The position numbers and the translations under genes were made by a program. Shown here in pieces: positions 20,458 through 29,359 of a DNA stretch of 30,177 nucleotides (within the stretch, counting starts at the first letter, position 1; each line of letters starts with the position of its first letter). Origin of the DNA: a virus; IMG/VR virus record IMGVR_UViG_3300001371_000010, positions 1 to 30,177 of that record; one strand, given 5' to 3'. The notes beneath the pieces were generated by a model, which was not told the DNA's origin, searched no databases, and saw only the letters and a list, made by a program, of their open reading frames with translations.

Positions 20458-22212
20458 ATGACTTTGAGAACATTATTAGTTAAATTAGGATTTAAAGGAG
20501 ATATATCTAAATTAGTTCAATTTAATAATAAGATAACTAGTTTAAAAAGTAATGTTATTGGTCTTAGTGCAGTATTCGCCACTGCTGCTGCATCATTAGG
20601 GTATTTTGTAGGACAAGCGGCAAAAATGGAACGAATACAAATATCCTTTAAAGTATTAGCTAGAGGCATAGCTACAAGTAAAAAATTGTTAAAGGATATT
20701 CTTGAGTTTGCCGCTGAAACTCCGTTTGAAATACCGAATGTTTTGGAAACAACTAAATCCTTACTTGCATTTGGAATAAAAGCTAAAGACATGGTTAAAA
20801 CAATGCAGGAAGTAGGTGATGTTGCTGCTGGTATGGATAAACCGCTTAATATACTTGCTCAAAGTTATGGCCGTGTAATGGCAAGTGGTAGATTGCTCGG
20901 TAGGGTATTATATAATTTACGATTACAAGGTGTTCCTATAACTGAATATTTATTAAAAATTACTGGGGAAAAATCAATAGCTACATTACAAAAATTAGTA
21001 TCACAGGGAAAAATAACAGCAGATGTTTTTTCTAAAGCATGGGATGCTATGCGTAAAGAAAGGTTTATGGATGTTTTGTTTGAACAAGCGCAAACTTTTC
21101 TTGGAATACTTTCTAATATAAAAGATCAGATTACTTTATTATCTATATCTATAGGAAGTCATTTTCTTCCACAATTCAAAACAATAGCATGGTATCTTTA
21201 TGAAATGTTAAAAAGAGCACGTGTTCTTGTTGAAGATCCAAAAAAAATGGAAGGATTTGTTAACAGAATAAATTATTTAATGAATTTAATGAATAAATCA
21301 TTTATTAAAATTTATTATAGATTAAGAGAAACAATTGATCAGTTTGGTGGAATCAATAAAGTTTTAAAAGCATTTGCTATAATAATTGGAACATTTGCAA
21401 GTGTAAAAACATTGGCATTGTTAGGAAAATTATCAATGTCAATATTAGGAATATTTAATATATTTTCTCATTGGAAATTAACATTACTAGGTGCTAGTAT
21501 AATATTATTAATAGGGGCTATAGAGGATTTTCTTGCATTTTTAGCAGGCAAAGATGCATTAATAGGAAGAATATTAAATAAGTTAGAAAATGATTTTCCA
21601 AAAGCTTTTGCAAATATAAAAAAGTGGCTCAATATATTAAAATCATCAATGGAAGTATTGTCACTTTTTATATATGCAGTGTTTACAGGTAATATAGATT
21701 TATTGAAAAAAGCATTGGAAGATTTTAGTAAATCATATCGAGAATTTATAAAACCAGTTATTACACAAAAAATAGAAGAAAAAAAAGAAATAGATATTAA
21801 TCATATTCCATATATAATGAATGAAGAACAAAGAAAAAAATTATTGAAAAAATTACAAGATAAATATGGTGAGACTGGAGGATATGCTGCACAAGTCCCG
21901 TTATTAAAGCTTATAATGGATGTAGGTAAAAGATTTCAAGATATAGGAAGAGGTATAGGCTTGCCAATAGGCCCTGGTGCTTGGTATGAAAAAATGATGG
22001 GGCATAGAGAATTGCCAGGAAAATCATTGTATGGCGGTATTAATTTGCAGACAGCTTTTCCTATTAATATAAATGTAACAAATCATAATAATACAATGAA
22101 TGAAAAAGAATTATCTGAAAAAATGACAACTCATTTTAAACCAACTGTTATTAAAACTATTGATGAATTATTAAAATCAGAAGCGGCAAATTTATATCCA
22201 AAAGAATATTAA
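20458..22212 (+). CDS. Tape measure protein
   Basis: Located after the chaperones. Sequence is mainly helical: MTLRTLLVKLGFKGDISKLV, then a hydrophobic segment (NVIGLSAVFATAAASLGYFV), a conserved domain (ILEFAAETPFEIPNVLETTK, with DVAAGMDKPLNILAQSYGRV), and further hydrophobic stretches (LTLLGASIILLIGAIEDFLA). These are typical of tape measure proteins that fill the tube lumen and fix tail length. At 584 residues the tail should be fairly short; using about 0.15 nm per residue gives roughly 90 nm. No lysozyme or peptidase domain is visible. Confidence 0.85.
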   Translation: MTLRTLLVKLGFKGDISKLVQFNNKITSLKSNVIGLSAVFATAAASLGYFVGQAAKMERIQISFKVLARGIATSKKLLKDILEFAAETPFEIPNVLETTKSLLAFGIKAKDMVKTMQEVGDVAAGMDKPLNILAQSYGRVMASGRLLGRVLYNLRLQGVPITEYLLKITGEKSIATLQKLVSQGKITADVFSKAWDAMRKERFMDVLFEQAQTFLGILSNIKDQITLLSISIGSHFLPQFKTIAWYLYEMLKRARVLVEDPKKMEGFVNRINYLMNLMNKSFIKIYYRLRETIDQFGGINKVLKAFAIIIGTFASVKTLALLGKLSMSILGIFNIFSHWKLTLLGASIILLIGAIEDFLAFLAGKDALIGRILNKLENDFPKAFANIKKWLNILKSSMEVLSLFIYAVFTGNIDLLKKALEDFSKSYREFIKPVITQKIEEKKEIDINHIPYIMNEEQRKKLLKKLQDKYGETGGYAAQVPLLKLIMDVGKRFQDIGRGIGLPIGPGAWYEKMMGHRELPGKSLYGGINLQTAFPININVTNHNNTMNEKELSEKMTTHFKPTVIKTIDELLKSEAANLYPKEY

Positions 22213-22224
22213 AAAAGTGTTAAT

Positions 22225-22884
22225 ATGACTAATATATTTAATGATATAGGCGGTAATAAAATTACTTTAATAAAAGATGGTGATAAAACTATTATTGCTT
22301 GCGATGCAGTAATAAGTGAATCACATCGAATGACAGCAGAAGCTACACAGTATGAGATAGAGGATGGAAGTGATATTCATGACCATATCATTAAGAGAGG
22401 TAAATTATTAACTATTGAAGGTATAGTAAGCGATGATCCTATAACAATATTGCAAACAGGGATGCTTGATAGAACTATCGCTGCCATAACTCCATCATTT
22501 ATAAATTCAAAATTGTCATACGGACTAAGTGAAGATAAGGGTAAACCAAGTAAGGAAGCGTTTGATCAATTTGAACAGATATATGATAATAAATTAATCG
22601 TTACAATAATAACAGGATTAAAAGAATATAATAATATGGTTATGGAAGAACTTGATATAAGTAGATCAAGTAAAACCATTAGATCATTAAATTTTACAGC
22701 ATCATTTAGGCAATTAAATTTAGTTAATGCAGTATTTATTAGTACACCAGCTACATATCAAACGACAGAGTTAGGTGCTCAACCAAAAGAAAATGTTGGA
22801 AAACTTAATTCAAAATCATTGCCAGGAACGGATAATAGAGGGTTTATTGCAACTGTATATGATTGGGCTACAAATGTTTTCTAG
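22225..22884 (+). CDS. Dit-like/ripcord baseplate protein
   Basis: Residues 20-60 (TIIACDAVISESHRMTAEAT, then YEIEDGSDIHDHIIKRGKLL) match the N-terminal Dit-like domain (vT..PvEdGs.isDHi) of baseplate hub-ring proteins in small contractile tails. The C-terminal third is polar (STPATYQTTELGAQPKENVG) and ends in a hydrophobic patch. It would connect the last tube ring to the hub and the tape measure's end. Its 3' end overlaps the next gene by 11 bases. Confidence 0.7.
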   Translation: MTNIFNDIGGNKITLIKDGDKTIIACDAVISESHRMTAEATQYEIEDGSDIHDHIIKRGKLLTIEGIVSDDPITILQTGMLDRTIAAITPSFINSKLSYGLSEDKGKPSKEAFDQFEQIYDNKLIVTIITGLKEYNNMVMEELDISRSSKTIRSLNFTASFRQLNLVNAVFISTPATYQTTELGAQPKENVGKLNSKSLPGTDNRGFIATVYDWATNVF

Positions 22885-23215
22885 TGATAATTCATATATA
22901 GTACAAATATCATTGAAAAAAGATAAATATAATTATGAGTTTTCTACTATAATTGGAGAAAATACATACATAATATGGATTTATTATAATCGTAGGATGA
23001 ATCGATATATATTGAATATTAGCGATGAAAATAATGAACCTATATTAATGGGTATACCAATGTTAGTTGGGGCAAAAATGATTAAAAGATTTGCTTATAA
23101 TAAATTAACAGATATTAAATATTTATTATTATATAATCTTGAAGATGGCACTAGCGAGATAGATGAAAATAATATAAGTGTTGCTTTGTTATTTACGTTT
23201 AAAGAAATAGTATAA
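22874..23215 (+). CDS. Baseplate plug-like protein (DUF6983-like)
   Basis: I choose ATG at 22874 (MFSSDNSYIVQISLKKDKYN) rather than the upstream in-frame ATG at 22775, which lies within the previous gene. The 113-residue protein is beta-rich, with INxxNxxWIxD-like IIWIYYNRRMNRYILNISD and a middle GIPMLVGAKMIKRF. This is the layout of the small plug proteins that follow Dit-like genes in short contractile tails. It overlaps the next gene by one base (TAATG). Confidence 0.65.
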   Translation: MFSSDNSYIVQISLKKDKYNYEFSTIIGENTYIIWIYYNRRMNRYILNISDENNEPILMGIPMLVGAKMIKRFAYNKLTDIKYLLLYNLEDGTSEIDENNISVALLFTFKEIV

Positions 23216-24255
23216 TGTTATTATATAATAGAAAATCATATGTTGTTTTCGGGCCTTTGAAGAAATTAACTCTATTAGAAGGTACAGTGTTGGTTTCAGG
23301 TGAATCTTCTTTAAATTTAACTTCTGGATGGAATGATTATAGTGTAGCTCAATTAGGTTGGCCTTATGTTGGGAATACACAATCAATTTCATTGTATGGA
23401 AGAGGATTTGCTGATTTAAGAGTTAAATTTGATATAAAAAAGAATCTCGAATCCAATTTAAATAAATCAGATATTTTTATATATAATTGCAGTAAAGATT
23501 CATATAAAATATTACAACAAGTTAATGAAACATATGCTGTTCAATTATCAGTAGGATATGCAGATATTAAAAATTCAATTTTTATTGGTGATATAGAAAA
23601 TTCTTTATATTATAGAGAAGGGCCAGATTGGGTTCTTAAATTAGAGTCAAAGGACGGACAGCATCTTTCGCAAGAAGGAATTATTAATAAATCATACAGA
23701 GAAAATAAAAGTGTTAAAGATATATTACTAGATATGATAAATTCTTCAGAATATACACCTAGAAATGCATATAATGATGCTAAGAAATGGATACAAGAAA
23801 ATATAACATTAGATAACATAGTTAAAAATGGTTTAGCAGTAAGTGGACAATTAAAAGAAGAATTAAAAAAAATATTATCTAATTTTGGAGCTTCATTAAG
23901 TATTCAAGATGAAAAAGTACAAATAATATATAATAATACAAATAATAAAGATAACATTGTTTTAATATCTCCATATACAGGTTTAATAGGATCACCAGTT
24001 GATAAAGGTTCAGAAGAAGGTATAGAATTTAGATGTCTATTAATACCAATAATAAAACCAGGAACATTGGTTCGTATTGAAAGTAAAATAGTAAATGATT
24101 ATTATAGAGTGGATAATATTGAATATAAAGGAGATACACATGGCAAAGATTGGGAATGCAAATGTGAAGCATCTCGTCCTCAAAATATTAATACTGATTT
24201 GACAGAAGTTAAATATTACAATAATCAATATTTTGATGTAGAGTTGGAAGAATAA
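23215..24255 (+). CDS. Baseplate hub protein (gpD/gp44-like)
   Basis: Residues about 60-220 (RGFADLRVKFDIKKNLESNL, then VGYADIKNSIFIGDIENSLY, KLESKDGQHLSQEGIINKSY, NKSVKDILLDMI) resemble the split-barrel hub proteins gp27/gpD/Mu gp44, in which a first beta barrel reports on ring contacts and the next carries YADxxxxIFxGxI. The C-terminal part (SPYTGLIGSPVDKGSEEGIE, then FRCLLIPIIKPGTLVRIES) matches the family's second barrel with LIPxIxPG. It forms the trimeric hub that holds the spike. Confidence 0.8.
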   Translation: MLLYNRKSYVVFGPLKKLTLLEGTVLVSGESSLNLTSGWNDYSVAQLGWPYVGNTQSISLYGRGFADLRVKFDIKKNLESNLNKSDIFIYNCSKDSYKILQQVNETYAVQLSVGYADIKNSIFIGDIENSLYYREGPDWVLKLESKDGQHLSQEGIINKSYRENKSVKDILLDMINSSEYTPRNAYNDAKKWIQENITLDNIVKNGLAVSGQLKEELKKILSNFGASLSIQDEKVQIIYNNTNNKDNIVLISPYTGLIGSPVDKGSEEGIEFRCLLIPIIKPGTLVRIESKIVNDYYRVDNIEYKGDTHGKDWECKCEASRPQNINTDLTEVKYYNNQYFDVELEE

Positions 24256-24261
24256 TATATC

Positions 24262-24936
24262 ATGATGATTAAGAGTACGAGAACTCCAAGTTTTTCTGAA
24301 TTTATTAAAATGGCATTAAGAAATATTGCTCTTGATATTCATGTTTCTGTTCCAGGTAGAATAACATCATATGATAAAGATACTCAGAAAGCAAGTGTCG
24401 CACCATTATTGAAAAAGAAATTCAATGATATAAATGCAACATTGGCAGATTTACCAGTTTTAAATAATGTTCCTGTTTTACATTTACAATGTAATTTAAG
24501 AAATACATTTATATCATTACCAATTAAAATAGGTGATATAGGAATGATAATATTTTGCGATAGGAGTATTGATAATTATTTATCATCTATTCCACAAGAA
24601 GGTGAAATTAAATCAATATTTCATAATGATAGTAGAATTCATGATTTGAGCGATGCTTGGTTTTTACCAGGAATACTTCCATTTAATATTGCTCTTGAAG
24701 ATACAAGTGATGATGATATAATAATAAAAAATGAAGATATAAAAATTAATATAAAACCAGATGGAACTATAACTATAAATAATGGTACAAATGAATTAAT
24801 AGAAACATTAAGTACATTAGTTGATAATTTAATAAATGCTCAAGTATTAACATTGTTAGGGCCTCAACCTTTTATTGCAGATACAGTTGCTAAATTAATA
24901 CAAGATAAATTTAAAATAGATTCTTTTAAAGGATAG
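24262..24936 (+). CDS. Baseplate spike (Gp138/gpV-like)
   Basis: The N-terminal OB-like domain (LRNIALDIHVSVPGRITSYD, then QKASVAPLLKKKF, NNVPVLHLQ, LPIKIGDIGMIIFCDRSIDN) matches the Gp138 N-terminal domain of central spike proteins; motifs VPGxIxxYD and GDxGxxIFxxRSID are clear. The C-terminal part (IKINIKPDGTITINNGTNEL) would form the beta-helical needle, followed by a short helix. It is the membrane-piercing tip attached to the hub trimer. Two adjacent ATG codons at the start leave one residue uncertain. Confidence 0.8.
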   Translation: MMIKSTRTPSFSEFIKMALRNIALDIHVSVPGRITSYDKDTQKASVAPLLKKKFNDINATLADLPVLNNVPVLHLQCNLRNTFISLPIKIGDIGMIIFCDRSIDNYLSSIPQEGEIKSIFHNDSRIHDLSDAWFLPGILPFNIALEDTSDDDIIIKNEDIKINIKPDGTITINNGTNELIETLSTLVDNLINAQVLTLLGPQPFIADTVAKLIQDKFKIDSFKG

Positions 24937-24941
24937 TTAAA

Positions 24942-25175
24942 ATGCCATTAACTGGAACAGCTTCAACATGGAGAGATGCTATAATTTCTGCATTGGGAAT
25001 AAGTTTTACTGGACTTACGCCAGCAGAAGAAACTCAAGTTAAAGCAGCGTGGTTAGCAATATGTCAAACGCACATAACGCATATAACTATAAATGCTATT
25101 ACATCAACAACAGGAGTTACTGGAGCCGGAACACCACCTCTTACTATTATTGCACAACCTGGAGTTATCACATGA
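24942..25175 (+). CDS. 77-aa small baseplate/spike-associated protein
   Basis: Starts MPLTGTASTWRDAIISALGI and ends in a glycine- and threonine-rich tail, STTGVTGAGTPPLTIIAQPG. The helical N-terminal part with an AWLAICQTHITHI middle and the repetitive glycine tail are typical of small proteins between spike and gp25-like genes, but I do not assign a family. It overlaps the next gene (ATGA). It may sit on the spike tip or be a chaperone. Confidence 0.55.
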   Translation: MPLTGTASTWRDAIISALGISFTGLTPAEETQVKAAWLAICQTHITHITINAITSTTGVTGAGTPPLTIIAQPGVIT

Positions 25176-25555
25176 TACCGAATATTATTGATTTAAAACT
25201 CGATCCCGATGACTGGACTTCTATTATTATAGATGCTCAGGATTTAGATACGGTTAATGGGATAGATGCAATTGAACAACATTTAAAACAGCGATTGCAA
25301 TTTTTTCGTGGAGAATATAAACATGATCTTACTCGCGGTATTCCATATCACGATAAATTTTTCAAAAAAACTCCAAATCCAATTGTTATCGATAGTATAT
25401 TGAAGGATGTTATTTTGACAACACCTGGAATAACAGAATTGTTGAAGTTTACAATAGAATTATACAGTGCAACAAGATTATTAACAGTTACTTTTAAAGC
25501 AAATACAGATGAAGGTATATTAGACTATACGGGAACAATAGCATTAGCAAATTAA
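25172..25555 (+). CDS. gp25-like baseplate wedge / sheath initiator
   Basis: I choose ATG at 25172, which overlaps the previous stop as ATGA. The 127-residue protein has VNGIDAIEQHLKQRLQFFRG, YKHDLTRGIPYHDKFF, and a C-terminal beta hairpin (LLTVTFKANTDEGILDYTGT). These match W/gp25-like proteins (I.Q.l...L....gE.....GipY). It links the baseplate to the first sheath ring and starts sheath polymerisation. Confidence 0.85.
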   Translation: MIPNIIDLKLDPDDWTSIIIDAQDLDTVNGIDAIEQHLKQRLQFFRGEYKHDLTRGIPYHDKFFKKTPNPIVIDSILKDVILTTPGITELLKFTIELYSATRLLTVTFKANTDEGILDYTGTIALAN

Positions 25556-25565
25556 GGATATTATT

Positions 25566-27134
25566 ATGGCAATAACATATGGTATTACATCTGAAGGATT
25601 TGTCATAAAATCACTAGATGTAATAAAACAAGAAACCGATGAAGATTTAAAAGCGGCATTAAATAATAATATTAATTTATTGCCCGAATCTGTTTTCGGA
25701 ACATTAAGAGATAGGTTTGCAGAGCGATTGCATGAATTATGGGAATTGTTTCAGTTATTATATAATTCAATATCGCCTCAAACAGCAGAAGATGTATCAC
25801 TTGATAATATATGTGATTTCGCAGCTATAGAGCGATTAGAGGCACGAAAATCTACGGTAGTAGAGCAAGCCTTGTTTGGTACGGCTACTACTGTAATTCC
25901 AGCAGGAACGCAAGTATCTGTCAGTGGAGATACTACAACTATATTCGCAACTGATGAAATGGTTACTTTAATAACAGGTACAGATGAAGTGCAGACAATT
26001 ACTTTTTCTACGGTTCCGGATGAAGGTAGCATTACGTTTTTCTATAATACCGAAGAGACATCTGCGCTCGCTTACGATGATGCTACACCAGCAGTAACAT
26101 TGCAAACTTATTTAAGGGCGTTAGCATCATTATCTGAGGTTACTGTATCTGGATCGTTCGCAGCAGGATTTGCAGTAACTTTTGCCGGAGAAGATGGAAA
26201 GCAAGAACAACCATTATTAATTGAAGGAACAAATTCTTTAAAGACAGCAAGTGTATCCGTTACAATTACTATTATGGAAACTACTCCTGGAGTATATCAG
26301 GGAACAACTTCTATGACTTGCACTGAAACAGGACCGAAGAATGCAAATGCAAAATCATTGAGTGTTATAGATACTCCTGTGAGCGGTTTTACGAAGACAT
26401 TTAACATTGATGATGCAGTAGTGGGCAGGAACATAGAAACTAACTCAGAATTGAGAGTAAGACGTAATCAAAGTGTTGTTACATCAAGGGCTGCTACCGT
26501 AGAAGCTATAATAAACAAAGTGCTCGAATTGAATGATGATGAATATGAAGATTTACCGCAACTTACAGATGTTGTTGTATATGAGAATGATACAGATATT
26601 CCAAATTATTATAGTAGAAATATGGAAGCGCATTCTATAATGGTTGTTGTTCGTCAAGAAGGTGATGTTGATACACGAGATCAAGAAATAGCACAAGCTA
26701 TATTTGATTCTAAAGCGGCAGGGATAGGAACTTCGCATGGATTAGCTACAGGAGGTAATGCAGTTACAAAAACAGTAACAGATAGTACAAATATAGATCA
26801 TAATATAAAATTTATTCGTCCAGATGGAATTGACATATATATTATATTTGAAAATTTTTCTACAGATTCTAATTATCCGATTGATGGAGATGATCAATTA
26901 AAAGAAATACTAATTGCATGGGGAAATGAACTTGGAGTTGGTGTTGATATAATAGTATACCCACAATTAATTGCACAAATGAATGAAGTTCCAGGAATAT
27001 TAGATTTTAATATTAAAATAGGCACTTCTTCTCCCCCTACTCTTGATGATAATATAGATATAAGCGATGGAACAAGTACGGTGCCAGAATTTAGTATATG
27101 GAGTACGACTAATATAACAATTAATCACGTGTAA
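25566..27134 (+). CDS. Baseplate J-like wedge protein with inserted beta domain
   Basis: A typical baseplate wedge protein: N-terminal helices (SLDVIKQETDEDLKAAL...), VSLDNICDFAAIERLEARKS, then FGTATTVIPAGTQVSV, a later conserved core with NSELRVRRNQSVVTSRAATV, HSIMVVVRQEGDVDTRDQEI, and C-terminal beta/alpha units. Residues about 141-240 (EVQTITFSTVPDEGSITFFY ... AVTFAGEDG) form an extra beta domain close to that in the sheath. The J protein forms the iris of the baseplate with the gpI-like partner. At 522 residues it is longer than many J-like proteins, which the insertion explains. Confidence 0.85.
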   Translation: MAITYGITSEGFVIKSLDVIKQETDEDLKAALNNNINLLPESVFGTLRDRFAERLHELWELFQLLYNSISPQTAEDVSLDNICDFAAIERLEARKSTVVEQALFGTATTVIPAGTQVSVSGDTTTIFATDEMVTLITGTDEVQTITFSTVPDEGSITFFYNTEETSALAYDDATPAVTLQTYLRALASLSEVTVSGSFAAGFAVTFAGEDGKQEQPLLIEGTNSLKTASVSVTITIMETTPGVYQGTTSMTCTETGPKNANAKSLSVIDTPVSGFTKTFNIDDAVVGRNIETNSELRVRRNQSVVTSRAATVEAIINKVLELNDDEYEDLPQLTDVVVYENDTDIPNYYSRNMEAHSIMVVVRQEGDVDTRDQEIAQAIFDSKAAGIGTSHGLATGGNAVTKTVTDSTNIDHNIKFIRPDGIDIYIIFENFSTDSNYPIDGDDQLKEILIAWGNELGVGVDIIVYPQLIAQMNEVPGILDFNIKIGTSSPPTLDDNIDISDGTSTVPEFSIWSTTNITINHV

Positions 27135-27136
27135 AG

Positions 27137-28855
27137 ATGCCAACATTTAATTTTATTGATTCAGATACATTAACTTCTGCCGAAACAGTACGTATACGTA
27201 CATGTTTTATAACGTCTACAAGATTTGTAGTATGTTATATTGATGTTGCTACTAATAATTTATATGCTGATATATATGAAATATCTGGTGACATTATTAC
27301 TCCTATTATGCAAGATGAACTTTTATTATCTAGTGTTAGAACAACTGCGGGTCAATGTTATGGTATTGCAAAAGTTAGAGACAATATGTGGATTGTTATA
27401 TATGTTACTGCATCTCAATTTGCGTATAGGTCTTGTTACTATAATGGATTAACATTAGATACATTATCTGGTACAGTTGATGTTAACTCTGCTAATTGGT
27501 TTACGTCATGTTGTTGCAGAATAGCAGAAGATAAAATAATAGCAAGTGCTGGAAACAGTGGGGGAGGATACAGTAGATTACGATGTTTAGAATATAATGG
27601 ATCAACATGGTCTTTGGGAACTACAGCAGGATTGGCAGTCTATGGTTCTAACGCAAGTATAACATCGGCAGGGGAGAATAAGTTTTTATTTGTACGGCAT
27701 AATGGAGGATCATCAAAAGGTGAAATTTTTGTGGGTACTGTATCGGGAACTACAATAACCTTAGGAGGTGCATATAATTTAGATGGAACTGATGATGTTT
27801 CATATACTAGTTGTTGTGAAATGGATTCTGATAAAGTTATTGTATGTGTTAGATCGCCGGAAGGAACAGATGATAGTAAAGCTTATGCAATTACAATATC
27901 TGGGCTTATACCAACAATAGGTAGTTATTTTATATTCAGTGATCCAGAAGGATATCCATCTTCATGTAAAAAATTCAGTGATAATGAGCATTTTATGTTA
28001 ATATATGGAGATAGTGATACTCCGCAAAAAGGATATGGACAAATATGTGAAGTAAATTGGAGTACACAAGCTATTACTTCTCTTGAAGGCGAAATTGTTT
28101 TTCACGACGGAGCAACGGGTGGATTTGGAGATCAAGGAATTGATCTTGATATTAATTCTACTGATAATTTTATTATTGCATTTCAAGATGATGAAGATGC
28201 TAATGATATTCTTAAAATTAAATATGGTGAAGTATTACTTGTTCCATTACCACCAACTGGAATATCTGTTATTGCCGGAAGTGAGCAAAATACTATAACA
28301 TTTCTTGTTGATGATGATGCAGATTATACTAATATTTATTGGTCAAATAGTCCAGGTGTCACTAAAGCTACAGGAGTTAAGATAGCAGATGTAACGAGTC
28401 CATATGTTCATAGTTCTCTAACTGGTTCTTTGCCATATTATTATGTATTAGTTTCTGAAAATGCATATGGTGAAGGTGAAGAATCTACCGAATATAGTGG
28501 CACTCCACTTTCATCTAATCCTATAATATCTGGAACTGTTGGAGATAGTCAAAATAATATTTATATTAGTTCATGTCCTGGTGTTATTAAATATCATATA
28601 TATTGGAGTTTAGATTCTGGTGTTACAAAAGAAACCGGAATAAAAATAGAAGATGTAATATTAGTAAATAATATATATGAACATATTGATTTGACTAGAC
28701 AGAATTATTATTATGTTGCTACAAGTGAAGATATTGGTGGTGAAAGTGATATATCAAACGAGATATGCTTGAAGCCAGATTTTGAAGGAAAAATATTTGA
28801 TCATACAGATAGAATAAAACAATCATTATTATATCAGTATGTAGGACGGGATTAA
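27137..28855 (+). CDS. Propeller-like protein with two Fn3-like domains
   Basis: Residues about 1-370 consist of short repeated beta units (FVVCYIDVATNNLYADIYEI, CYGIAKVRDNMWIVIYVTAS, FLFVRHNGGSSKG, KVIVCVRSPEGTDDSKAYAI), suggesting a beta-propeller. Two Fn3-like domains follow, starting PPTGISVIAGSEQNTITFLV and NPIISGTVGDSQNNIYISSC, each with YxIYWS and a closing YYYV. The last 20 residues (FDHTDRIKQSLLYQYVGRD) look like the N-terminal helix of gpI/DUF2612-like wedge proteins. Placed between J and gpI-like genes, it is probably displayed on the baseplate and may bind host surface glycans. Confidence 0.65.
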   Translation: MPTFNFIDSDTLTSAETVRIRTCFITSTRFVVCYIDVATNNLYADIYEISGDIITPIMQDELLLSSVRTTAGQCYGIAKVRDNMWIVIYVTASQFAYRSCYYNGLTLDTLSGTVDVNSANWFTSCCCRIAEDKIIASAGNSGGGYSRLRCLEYNGSTWSLGTTAGLAVYGSNASITSAGENKFLFVRHNGGSSKGEIFVGTVSGTTITLGGAYNLDGTDDVSYTSCCEMDSDKVIVCVRSPEGTDDSKAYAITISGLIPTIGSYFIFSDPEGYPSSCKKFSDNEHFMLIYGDSDTPQKGYGQICEVNWSTQAITSLEGEIVFHDGATGGFGDQGIDLDINSTDNFIIAFQDDEDANDILKIKYGEVLLVPLPPTGISVIAGSEQNTITFLVDDDADYTNIYWSNSPGVTKATGVKIADVTSPYVHSSLTGSLPYYYVLVSENAYGEGEESTEYSGTPLSSNPIISGTVGDSQNNIYISSCPGVIKYHIYWSLDSGVTKETGIKIEDVILVNNIYEHIDLTRQNYYYVATSEDIGGESDISNEICLKPDFEGKIFDHTDRIKQSLLYQYVGRD

Positions 28856-28859
28856 TATT

Positions 28860-29345
28860 ATGAATATTAAAATATCTGATTTATGTAATTGTTTATTTGG
28901 AAATCAAATACAAAAATTAGAAAATAAATTAAGAGAATTTTTATATATATTAAAAATAGACATTGTTGAAGGTGATCAGCTTGATAATATTGGTGAAATA
29001 GTTGGTCAAGATAGATTAGGATATAGTGATGCTTATTATAGAATATTATTAAAAGTTAAAATAGGTGCGAATGTTTCCGAAGGTGATATTGAAAGAATAT
29101 TAACATTATGGAAATTATTAAGCAGTTCAGAAAATGTTCAATTACATGAAATATATCCTGGTAAGATAAAATTGATTACCGACGAATATTTACCTGCTGA
29201 TATTTTTATATTTATGAAATCATTTGCAAGTATTGCTATTGCAGGTGGAGTAGGAATAGATACAATAATGGTAACAGATCCTACTCGATTTGGATTTGGA
29301 GCTACAATGGGTGCATTTGATACTTTATGGGCTACCGTGTATTAA
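28860..29345 (+). CDS. gpI/DUF2612-like baseplate wedge protein
   Basis: Motifs IQKLENKLREFLY, GDQLDNIGEIVGQDRLGYSD, AYYRILLKVKIGANVSEGDI and the C-terminal FGFGATMGAFDTLW match DUF2612 and tail protein I-like wedges. The usual N-terminal helix with its QF/QYxGKxN motif is missing; it appears at the end of the upstream protein, and a one-base change at GGG (28850-28852) would join them. At 161 residues it is slightly short. It pairs with the J protein and anchors the tail fibre encoded next. Confidence 0.75.
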   Translation: MNIKISDLCNCLFGNQIQKLENKLREFLYILKIDIVEGDQLDNIGEIVGQDRLGYSDAYYRILLKVKIGANVSEGDIERILTLWKLLSSSENVQLHEIYPGKIKLITDEYLPADIFIFMKSFASIAIAGGVGIDTIMVTDPTRFGFGATMGAFDTLWATVY

Positions 29346-29359
29346 AAGGAAAATAAATT

